In this document: positions 37,559-46,870 of the stretch, piece after piece
How the letters are laid out: each line of letters begins with the position of its first letter
Position numbering within the stretch: position 1 is the first letter of the stretch
NCBI RefSeq assembly: GCF_002288925.2
Contig: NW_022098043.1
Coordinates: 6,186,901 to 6,250,900 of the forward strand
Reading direction: 5' to 3'
Length of the DNA: 64,000 bases
Source: Delphinapterus leucas
Lineage: Eukaryota; Chordata; Mammalia; Artiodactyla; Monodontidae
The notes under the pieces: model-generated
What the model saw: the letters and a program-made list of their open reading frames with translations, nothing else
Database searches by the model: none
What the model was told of the DNA's origin: nothing
Program-made: the position numbers and the translations under genes

Positions 37559-38834
37559 CTGTGGGGAGAAAGGTCAGATTGGGAGTGAGAGTCCCAATTG
37601 CTCTAGTGTCCTCCAGACCTCAGGGGGGTGGCTGGGACCCCGGACGGCTGTGGGATAGAGGATAGGGGGAGTGTCTGGGCCTTCAAGACATTGATTCTGA
37701 CTGGCTGTGCGTGACCTTGGGCACGTGTCTCAACCTCTCTGAGCCTCAGCTTCTTTATCTGTAAAATGGAGAGGAATGTGAACAGGCACTGGGAGTGTCA
37801 GGTTCTGGGAAAAGCAGTCCACTGGCTTCACTCCACAGTCGTGTGGAGTCCACACGACTTCAGTCCACAGCCGACTTCAGTCCACAGCCGTGCACTCCAC
37901 ACTCTCCCCAGGGCACTGACCTTGACTTCTTCAGATTCACGGACTACATGTAGGATGCCTGCGTGCAGATTGTTTGCAAATGCCTATGCAGATCTTTGTG
38001 GTCTGCTGTGGACTGGGAGGCTCAGGGCGATTACATGAGACTTTCCTTTCCTGCTCTGGTCGTGCCCTCCTCCCTTTCCCTTCACCCTTAGCCTTTTTTC
38101 TAGAACATGAGAGTTTCTGAAGCCTGAAGGGGCAGGGAAGGGGGAAGCAGGGACAGAGTTGTGGGGAAGCTGGAAGCAAAAAAGATAGTTGCCATGAATT
38201 GATCCCTCTCAATGTGCTAGGTGGGGTTATTTCTCCATTTTACAGATGAGGAAACTGAGTCTCAGAGAGGATCAGTAAGTCGCTCAAGGTCACACAGCAA
38301 GACAAGGGCTCCTGAGTCTAAAGCCAAGGGCATTAATCTTTCTGGTAACTGAACAAAGACCAAGGACTGAGCACAGCTTTGGAACCTTTCATATTCATTG
38401 CTTGCAGTGACCCACTGTCCAGAGGAGGAAGGTGAGGCCAAAGAAAGAGGACCCGGGCAGTAAAGGGGATACAGAGAGGCCACTGGGGCCTGTGGACATG
38501 GCTTTGGAAGAAGGCTAGGCCCCCCTCAGCCCCTGGGACCAAGTGCAGACTGGAGAGGCTTCGTGTGTGGGCCCAGGTGGACTCCTGTTTCTCGGTGCCA
38601 ACCCGAGCCTCCACCCTGGTGGCCAGGCGAAGCCCAGGGATGAGGGACTGGGGTTCAGAGGGAGGGCTTACCCTGCTCCCCTCGCTCCCCTTTGAGGCCT
38701 GGCCGTCCGGGTCGGCCGGGTATTCCTGCGGCCCCGTCCCTCCCATCCTGTGCTCGGCAAACGTCCTGGGTCACTGAAGAGGCCAGGGATATGGCCAGCA
38801 CACCGATCACCAGCCAGCCCCAGGGGGCTTCCAT
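36984..38834 (-). CDS. C1QA: Complement C1q subcomponent subunit A (two coding exons)
   Basis: This encodes the A chain of C1q, a secreted collagen-like pattern-recognition protein. C1q binds antibody complexes and other ligands and starts the classical complement pathway through C1r and C1s. The coding sequence joins 38834-38672 to 37558-36984 (163 + 575 bases, 245 residues, the same length as human). Residues 1-22 are a signal peptide, followed by QDVC with Cys26, which in human pairs with the B chain. Gly-X-Y collagen repeats run from about residue 31 to 108 and contain the A-chain interruption GIQTGVRG. The gC1q head occupies about residues 110-245 and ends [10 protein letters not shown]. 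Gln199, the counterpart of calcium-site Gln177 of the mature human chain, is kept. The human Asn146 glycosylation sequon is replaced by Ser-His-Ser. The start lies seven bases inside the exon in a good context (GACACCATGG). Upstream gene of the cluster. Exon 1 is non-coding and not firmly placed. Confidence 0.97.
37559..38671 (-). other. C1QA: C1QA intron between coding exons
   Basis: A GT-AG intron of 1,113 bases. It contains a MIR fragment (about 37680-37800, plus), a perfect 9-base inverted repeat at 37838-37858, a 17-base direct repeat beside it, and a minus-strand MIR at about 38190-38440. No other coding potential was seen. Confidence 0.85.
37838..37858. repeat. Perfect inverted repeat in the C1QA intron
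   Basis: GTCGTGTGG and CCACACGAC are separated by three bases. Immediately right, GACTTCAGTCCACAGCC occurs twice in tandem. Confidence 0.9.
38672..38834 (-). CDS. C1QA: C1QA first coding exon
   Basis: The acceptor reads TCTCCACAG at 38850-38842, so the exon begins at 38841 with a short leader before ATG. The donor is G|GTAAGC, with the intron starting at 38671. The exon encodes the signal peptide, Cys26 and the first collagen triplets, and ends one base into a Gly codon (phase 1), as in the other two C1q genes here. Confidence 0.95.
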
Positions 38835-38879
38835 GGTGTCACTGTGGAGACACGGGCAGGGCCTGGGCAGGCTGGACAG

Positions 38880-39240
38880 CACACACTCATGCACACCCAA
38901 CACCCACACTTGAAACCCCCCAACCCCACCCAATTCTATCTGTCTATATATATCATCTCCCCGACCATTGCACACACACCCCCTTGAGGGCCTTCAATGT
39001 CCACCCTCCATCCAGCTCCAGGGACCCCAAACATACACAAAGAACCACAAACTCACACAGATACACACATGCAACTGAACATACCCGTATGTCTGAGTTA
39101 CACACTCAGACACACAAACACAGCTTTTCGCTCACGCACCTACACAACACAATAAGCAAACTCAAAAGTCCACCACACACTCCTGGACACACAGAGTGAC
39201 ACCCAAACTGACATGCCCCCCCCACCTGGACACACACAGT
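38880..39240. repeat. CA-rich low-complexity tract upstream of C1QA
   Basis: Dense CACAC and ACACTC words interleaved with unique sequence, within presumed C1QA intron 1. No reading frame of interest. Confidence 0.6.
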
Positions 39241-39891
39241 CATATACTCCTACAGGTGACTGAACAAATATTTATTGAGTGCCTGCTCCCTGTTTAATTT
39301 CCACCCTCTCACCCAGATGGCAGAGCTGTGCATACACACCAGAATTCACAAACACCTGACACACACATCTGCTCCCTCCTCCACACACTCGGCCCCTTTC
39401 AGCACCCACTGGAGGACAGAGGGCTGACTGCCACCCGCTATCCCTTCGTGGGACCCCTCTGCTGGGCTCTGACACCCCCAGCCTTTTCCCAGCTTCTTGT
39501 GTTTTGTCGGGGTGGGGGCGGGACCCAGGAACTTTGGTTACAGCTCATGGGTCTGTCACTACCTCCCCCCTCCCCCAATCCCCTGGAGTTAAGGTCCCCC
39601 CACTCACTCATTCTGGGCCCTAGATCAGTGTCTCCCCCCGCCACCCTCACCCCGCAACACTGTCCTGGCACAGAACCAGCCAGCAGAGCTCTCCCTCCCT
39701 CCCTGCCCAGTCCAGCCTCCTGGGCCACCCCTCCTGGTTCCCTGAACTTTACAGCTCCCTCCCTGTCAAGCGCTGGCCTCACCTGCGTCTGGTTGTCAAC
39801 GCACTGGATACTCTGGTCCTTCACCCAGGGACCCCTGTGGGACACCCAGCAGGGCGGTGCTGGTCTGTGGCCAACTTTCACATCCCTTCCC

Positions 39892-39977
39892 ACTTCCCCT
39901 TCTCCTTCCCTGAAACTGCCCCCAGTGTTGCCCTAGGGCCACAGGCCTGCAAGGGACATTTTGAGCAGACCTCAGCA
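39892..39977 (-). promoter_or_regulatory. C1QA: Candidate C1QA promoter: ETS, IRF and half-MARE motifs
   Basis: About 1.05 kb upstream of the first C1QA coding exon, roughly where the non-coding first exon should begin judging from the ~3 kb human gene. The minus strand shows GGGGAAGTGGGAAGG (PU.1/ETS-like), CAGTTTC (IRF half-site) and TGCTGAG (half-MARE at 39971-39977). C1q genes are myeloid genes driven by PU.1/IRF8-type factors and MafB, so the combination is suggestive. Motifs of this size also occur by chance, and no TSS was seen. Confidence 0.3.
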
Positions 39978-39979
39978 AG

Positions 39980-42615
39980 ACTGGGACATGGGACATCCTA
40001 CCCCAGCCACAGATGGTGTGGGGACAGGGACAGCAAGGCGGGAGTCTGCCGGGGGGGCCGTGGTGGGGATACTGGGCAGGGCTGTGAGACCCATAGAGGC
40101 CTAGAACATCAGGGCAGAAGGAACCTTTACAAAATCAGTAACTTGTAAGACTTTCGTGATTATGAAAGCAGCATGTATTCATTGCCAAAGCTTGGAAATA
40201 CAGAAACGCAGAAGAAAGAAGAACAGCGCAGTAGTAACGGGAAGCTCAGTAACCAGCTTCCCAGACCTGCCACTTCCTAGCTGCATGTCCTTGGAAAGAT
40301 ACTTAACCTCCTGGGGTCTCAGTTTGTTTGTTCGTAAATTGGAAACAACAGATTCTGCCTTGTCGAATATTATAAAGTTTTAATGACATAATACATACAC
40401 AAAACAGTGGACACACGGTGACCACTTAATAATTAGCTTTTATCAACATTTAAAAATCAGCGACAAAAGCCCATCTAGAGAATTGCTGTTAACATTTGGA
40501 TGGATCATCTAGCCTTACTCACTCTCACTGATGGGGTGCTCACTACCTGTCAGCACAGCTCACATTGTCATTGACACCTTGGACCTGGAGAATGTTTTTC
40601 TTTAGATTGAGTGATTCTGTCTCCTCCAGACTGGAGACCAACGTGTTCAGGCCTGGGCTGACCATGTCTTTCTGTTTCTTCCCATGACCATGTTTTTTGT
40701 CATTGTTGTTGTTTTGTTTTGCTTTCCAGAGGGAGGAGGAGAGGAAGAGGAGGAGAAGAAGAGGGAGGGCTATTGTACCTGGGCAGGTGAAGACAGTCTA
40801 GGGCCAGGGTTTTCAAGCCTTTGGGACTCCTTTTTCATTTGCAATCTTGTGTGACATACAATATATATACAACAAACCTAGATGGGGATGCTCTGGTTTA
40901 AGGGTGGGGACCCAGAGCTCCTCCTGCCAGCCCCTCTACTGCTCCCCAGGATTCAGGGGCTTAGGGGAACTAGAATTTCTCTATGACCTTGGGCAAGCCA
41001 CATCACTTTTCCAGACCTCAGTTTCTTTATCTGTAAAATGGGGATACAGTCCCCTCGGTGAGCTGCCGAGGGATTATATGAATATATGAGGAAGTTTATA
41101 CTGTCAAACACCACATTAAAATAAGTCATCATTATGAATAATATCTGTGTGACCTTGGGCAAGTTACCTAACCTCTCTGAGCCTCACTTTCTCAAGATGA
41201 GAGAGTGGTGGGAAGCAGAGAACGGCAGAGGCGGCATGAGGGAGAAACAAATACTGTGAAAGGCTTCTCAAAATATAGTTTTCAAAATATTAAATACACA
41301 ATTCATATAGAAATACATAGTGAGCTCATGTGAATTTTCTTTGTAGCTTATAAATGAAGGAACAAAGCTACTGCAATGAAGGATATGAGAAAAAAATTTA
41401 TATATACTTATATATGGTAAAAAAGATTCAGTAAAAACAAAAACAACAATAACCAAAAAACCAAGAATTCTGGAATATTCATAAGGTTGCTAAGTTACAT
41501 ACAAAACTGGTTAATGTTCTATAGGGCAATAAAACCCTAACGTTGGGGCTATCTTCTGTATTGAAAAGAAATCACTTGCATCTCTACCAGACAAAAATAA
41601 TTGGCAACTTATCAGTTTTGTACCAGCTAACAGCTATCTTTATAGAGCCTGGGCCCTAATCAATAGTAAATAATAAGTCAAGCAAAGTGACATTCCCCTG
41701 GAGTGTCAGATGATCCTTAGGAAGGCTTGTTAGACACTACTTGAATTTGACTTTGAAAGGACACCAGTTATCTATTTGCCTTATTTCCAAGTGTTGGATG
41801 ATTTCACTTATCAGGCTGTTACAAGAGTATAAACACTTCCCAAGAAATAAAAGACATCGATAGTAATAAGCATATCATTAGTGTGAAAAGTAATGGGTTG
41901 GCAATAGCCCTGTGAATGTCACAGCTGGGACACCTTCAATCAGAGGGATGGCGTTCTCTTCCTTTTCTCCAGAGCTCAGGCTCTTGGAGGGGAGGTAGGA
42001 GATATAGGGATGAGAGGAAACCCCTTGTCATGCTTGTGAGGTCAGGATCCAGGAGCTCCATCCCACAGTATAGCCAAGGGTCTAAGGAATACCAGAAAAA
42101 TAATTTCTAAATTACTCAAATTCCTTATGGTGGAGTCACATCTCACTCAAGGGCTGTGTTCCAAAATCAGCATATAAGGCAATAATTGTAAATGGTCAGT
42201 ATTACCCTTGGAAGAAATTCTTAGGAAAGCGCCATGTTGGAGACTGTATTACCATTTCGGGATACTTCTATGCTGTCACTTTTAGCTTTGACATCAGAAC
42301 AGATTTCTTGTTCTTTACTTGCATATCAGTTGGCTCATATATACTCCCTTTTTCAAAAAAAAAAAAAAGAAGAAATTCAATCTTTAAAGTTTAGAGTTGT
42401 ACTCAGTGGTGAGGCATTTAGAACACGAGAGGCTCTGGATTTGATGCAGACCTGGGGACTGCAGGAAAACGCTCCAGAATAGGCTCCTTGAGGGTCTGGA
42501 GCGATGGGCAGCATCCCTTTACCTTATTTTCATTGGTATCATTAGCTCTTTCTCACTCTGAATTTTACTAGGCAAAATACAGATAGTCAGATGTGCATAT
42601 AATGTAACTCTGAAG
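39980..42615. other. AT-rich intergenic block upstream of C1QA
   Basis: MIRs at about 40240-40440 and 40970-41190 (plus). A polypurine tract is at 40729-40769. From about 41260 to 42370 the sequence is AT-rich, unlike its neighbours, and ends in a run of A at about 42355-42368. I do not recognise it; it could be an old retroelement with its tail. No gene was seen. Confidence 0.5.
40729..40769 (+). repeat. Polypurine tract
   Basis: Forty-one uninterrupted purines built from GGAGGA, GAAGA and GGAAGAGG units. Confidence 0.85.
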
Positions 42616-42619
42616 TTCT

Positions 42620-42800
42620 TGTATTCCTTTTTTTTAATTAAAAAACATTGAGGTATAATTTTCATACGGTAAAATGCACACATCTTAAGTGTCCTGTTCA
42701 ATGGCTTCTCATGTAAATGAAGATATCCTTTACCGCCACCCAGATCAAAATACAGAACATTTCCATCACCCCAGCAAGTTTTCTCGTGCCCCTTGTAGTA
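42620..42800 (+). mobile_element. Old L1 3' fragment, left part
   Basis: AACATTGAGGTATAATTTTCATACGGTAAAATGC and ATCAAAATACAGAACATTTC in pieces typical of an ancient L1 3' region. It is interrupted at 42801 by a DNA transposon and resumes at about 43126. Confidence 0.65.
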
Positions 42801-43123
42801 CAGTCAGCCCTCAGCGTCTGAGGGTTCTGCATCCACAGATTCCACCAACCGGGGATCAAAAATATTTGTAAAAAATTCCAGAGTTCCCAGAAAGGAAAAC
42901 TTGAATTTGCCTTGCGCTGGCCACTATCTACATAGCATTTACATTGTATTAGGTATTATAAGTAATCTAGAAAGGATTTATAGTATAGAGGAGGATGTGG
43001 GTAGGTTATATGCAAATACTTCTCCATTTTATAGAAGGGACTTGAACATCCTCGGATTTGGGTCTCCGAGGGGATACAGGGTTGTCCTGGAACCAATCCC
43101 CTGCCCATACTGAGGGACAACTG
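42801..43123. mobile_element. Tigger-type (TcMar) transposon nested in an L1
   Basis: The ends are CAGTCAGCCCTCAGCGTC at the left and, inverted, CAGTTGTCCCTCAGTATG at the right. A TA duplication flanks both (42799-42800 and 43124-43125). The interior has GGTTCTGCATCCACAGATTC and GGGACTTGAACATCCTCGG, as in MER44/Tigger-like non-autonomous elements. About 323 bases, no transposase frame. Confidence 0.8.
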
Positions 43124-43125
43124 TA

Positions 43126-43440
43126 CTCCCCCCCTCCCCGCAATGTGACCAGCGTTTCGACTTCTCTCGCCATGGGTTATTTCTGCCTGTTCTTGAACTT
43201 CACGTAAATAGAATTGTTCAGTGTGTGTCTTCGCGTCTGGCTCCCTTCATTTCACATGCCTGTGAGAGTCAGCTCTGTTATCGCTGAGTAGTACTCCGTT
43301 GCGTGCGTGCAGCGCACTTCATGTAGCCCTTCTCCCGTTCGTGGATATTTTCCGTTATGATGAAGAGAGCTGCTGAGAACATTCTCGTACAATCCTCCTC
43401 CTTGTGCCACCCTGTGAACGGATGTGCTTAAATCCCTGTT
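43126..43440 (+). mobile_element. Old L1 3' fragment, right part
   Basis: Continues the L1 after the Tigger element: ACTTCACGTAAATAGAATTG, GCTGAGTAGTACTCCGTTGC, CGTGGATATTTTCCGTTATG. It is unusually rich in CpG for such an old copy. Confidence 0.6.
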
Positions 43441-43670
43441 GTACTGTTTGAACACCAAGAAGGGGACGTGGAGTTGACGTGGATACTCCTTCCTCTCCCA
43501 TCCACTGCCCCACACCTCCCTCTTGCACTCCCTCTCCCTCAAAAACACAAACCTCCTGGACCCTCTACCCTATCCGCTTGTTCTCCTTTTCCCAGCTCTT
43601 TATTATGGAGATTGTCTTAATCTTGGCTTTCTTGTGAAATCCTTCCCCTCCTCTGGGGCCTTCTGAATCT

Positions 43671-43810
43671 CTCCTTCCATTCTCCTTCCCTCCACCCAAA
43701 AGATCAGGGGTTTTTTTGGGGGGCGGTGTTTGGAAATTCTCTCCTTCCATTCTCCTTCCCTCCACCCAAAAGATCAGGGGTTTTTTTTGGGGGGGGGTGT
43801 TTGGGAATTG
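43671..43810 (+). repeat. 70-base tandem duplication
   Basis: Two adjacent copies (43671-43740 and 43741-43810) start CTCCTTCCATTCTCCTTCCC. They differ only in the length of the T and G runs and a few bases at the end. Recent, or an assembly duplicate. Confidence 0.9.
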
Positions 43811-46639
43811 GGAAGGGAGCTGTCAGAAACTGCTACACGTTTTCAGTGCATGCTCTTTATTCTTTGCCTCTCTCGGCAGATAAAAGAGCTTTGGGGGATT
43901 GTTTTATGAAAAACGGAGGGCATTGTAGAACAAGAAATGATTTATTGTGGAGACGGAGGCAGCATGGGTTCAAATCCAGCATTTGCCTCCCTTTTGCTCT
44001 TGCACGAGAGAACTCCTGTGTCTGGGGAATGGCAGTGACCCCTCGGACTGGGACAAGGTTTCTGATCAGTGTGGCTTGAACCTGGCATGTGGCAGGCACT
44101 TAGCAAAATTCCCACCTGCTGCTCAGGGGGCCATGCACGGAGACCAGTTGAGAAGTTTGCGGGAAAAATGTAAAAAGAAGACCAAACACAGCACAAATGA
44201 TTTTGTGGGAAGAGTAAGAAAAATACGAAGAAGACAAACTCCCCTAACAGCTGGCCACAGCTGGAGACCAGCATCCTGGCTGCCCAGGAGGAAGCAGCCA
44301 AGCCTGCAAGGGGCCAGGTGGAGCCGCTCTGGGAGAAGTTCCCAACGTGTAGATCACAGATCGAAGGTCGAGCTGGAAAGGCGCTAATGGAAGCCATCAG
44401 GCATGCAGGCAGATGAGATGTAAAAAGATTAAGAGGATTAGGAGACAGTTTGGAAAACAGGCAGTGCAGGCTGTGAGAGCCAGCAAGGAGGACAGGCCTC
44501 TGCCTGGTGGGGGATGGGCCCCGGGTCCCGAGGGCTGCCTGGACTCCACAGCCGGGAAATGCGGCACCAGGAAGGCCTGGATAATTCGAGCGTCAAAGGA
44601 GCTCACATAGATGCAAGGGGAGTAGCCAGGGGAAAGCCCCACCCTACCCCCACCTTTAAATCCCCCGCCACCCTTCTTCCCCCCATCCTCCTCCACCAGC
44701 GCCCCCAACTTGCCATGCAGAAATGACCTCCCTCATTTGCCCATCGCTTGGCCTGCAGTTCCACTTTTACTCATTCTTTCCGTGGGGTAAGCTTTGCCTT
44801 CTCTGGGATGTTTTACAATTAAAGTTGTGTCTTAGTGCATTTGCAAGACGTTAATGGGCTCTACTTAGGGAGCCCTGCTGCTAGGCTTAGTACTGGTGCT
44901 TGATACACTATCTAAAAATCTCATCATCACAACCCCAGGGAGGTAGTGCTAGGACAAGCCATTTTTACAGATGAGGATCAGAGAGGGTAAACAATCCCCA
45001 CAGGTCACACAGCCAGTAAGTGGTAATGTTGTTTCCACCACAGCAGGTACCTTTCTGAAGATGTTCACTGGCATCCTGCAGATCGGGGGTCTAAAACAGG
45101 AACTCTGAAAGGGAGAGAGGAATGGAGGAGATAAAAGTATTGGGTATGGGGACTCTGAAGGCAAGATTTGCCAGCTTCACAAGTTTACCTCCCCTGTGCC
45201 AAGAATTTTACATATAGCATCTCACTTAATTTACACAGTATCCTTACAGGGTAGTATTTTGGTTCATTTTTAAAGAGGAAGAAACTAAGGCTCAGGTAAA
45301 GTGACTTGCTCATGGGTCTAGAGCCGCCAGATTTAACAAATAAAAATCCAGGATGCCCAGTTCAATTCGAATCTTAGATGAACGACGCTATGCATAGGAT
45401 ATACTTATACTAAAATCATTATTCATCCTGCATTTTATCTGACAGCCTACAGAGGTCACACAGCCTGTGGGTGACTATTCTCCCCACTCTTCCTGGCTCA
45501 CTGGGAAGGCTATCTTGGTAGGAAGATGTGGGCTGAAGGGGATGCTCGTCTCTGCCTCCCAGGGGAAAGGGGAATAGGTGCCTTCACCTCCATCTGGGGG
45601 CCAAGATCACTGCTCTTGTGGGCGAGCCAAGACCCCCAGCCAGGTTCTCCCACTGTGACCCCCTATATCATTGCCAACTCTCTCCCTGCCCCAGACTTTC
45701 ATCAGGAGAGGCCACTATGGGCGGAGGCAGGGGACTTGGGTTCTACTCCCAGCTCTGCAGGGTGTCCATGGGCAGATCACCCCTCCGGGCCTCAGTCTCC
45801 CTATTTGTAAAAAAGAGGGAGGAGTTGAACCAAAGCAGTAGTTCCCTGGGTCAGGGTCACCTGGGGGAGCTGGGCAAGGATACCGTTGCCTGAGCTGCAT
45901 CCCTACGTACCGCATTAGAATCTGTGAGGTGGGGCTTCTGCCGTTTTCATAGGCGCCCTGAGCGAGCTGAGGCAGGCAGCCCAGCATCTTTCTGGAGCTC
46001 TGACAGCACCTGAGGGTCTCTCCAATCTTGTCAGGTGGGCTGGGCCTGCCTTTTTTATCAGACAAGTGGGGAGCAGGTGCTGAAGTGCCTAGAAATGCCT
46101 TGATGAAGTAGGAGAAGTGGGGGAAAGGCCAGGTTTGTTGGGTTGGGTGGGGGTGGGAGGGAGGGAAGGTCACTAAATCTCCCTGGGGCTGAGACCATTT
46201 CCATCCTGGGAATTCAGAAATATTTCTTACATCCGAGTACAGATTTATGTTTTACACAGCCCCTGCCTGCCTCACGTGATTCCCCGCCAGGGGACTGGTG
46301 AGACTACTGTTGTCAGTCCCGGTGAACTGATGGGAAGACCGAGGCTCAGAGAGGGCAATCCGTTTCCGGTGTTACACAGCAGAGCTGGTCCAGTCTCCTG
46401 TCTCTGGGGCCGGGACTCCACCTCCAGTCCCACCCTAAGGCGGTCCTGGAAGAAGCTGCTTTCTTCAGTGTGACGTTCTGAGCCTCCGCCTCTGTCCTGC
46501 CAGCCACTCACAGCGGGCAATTGTCCTACACCTCCCTACCTCAGGTCCAGTCTCCTTTCTCCTTTCCCTGAACGGGGGCAAGACCAGGGGCAGAGCCGGG
46601 ATTTGGGCGCAGATCTGCGTGATCAGCTCCTACTCATTT
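43811..46639. other. Intergenic, MIR fragments and one DNA-repeat piece, no gene
   Basis: Minus-strand MIR cores at about 44880-45020 and 45180-45310, a plus-strand core at 45720-45830 and a minus-strand core at 46290-46480. At about 45325-45450, AATAAAAATCCAGGATGCCC and its partly inverted partner CATCCTGCATTTTATCTG suggest a palindromic DNA-transposon remnant. The stretch at 44040-44400 is unique-looking. Confidence 0.5.
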
Positions 46640-46870
46640 TTCCACCCACAGGGCGGCTTCGGAATTTGGGCTAATGACAGCTGCTTCAGCCTGTTTCCTC
46701 CCCCTCTTCCCAGCCCTCTGCTGATTACAAATAAACACCAGTCTACCCGGGAGAGTAATTAACTCTCCAACGTGGGGAGAACTAATCAGCCTGGAGTTTG
46801 CTGCAGGTGGGAAAAATGAAGGCTTTTCCTAAGTATATGCAAATGACACCCCTAGTATGCAAACCACCCT
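46640..46870. promoter_or_regulatory. Candidate conserved non-coding element
   Basis: A repeat-free AT-leaning island in GC-rich surroundings. It holds GCTAATGACAGCTG, CTGATTACAAATAAACA (forkhead-like), AGTAATTAACT (homeodomain-like), and an exact octamer ATGCAAAT (46837-46844) followed by TATGCAAACC. Conservation itself cannot be seen here. Confidence 0.3.
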
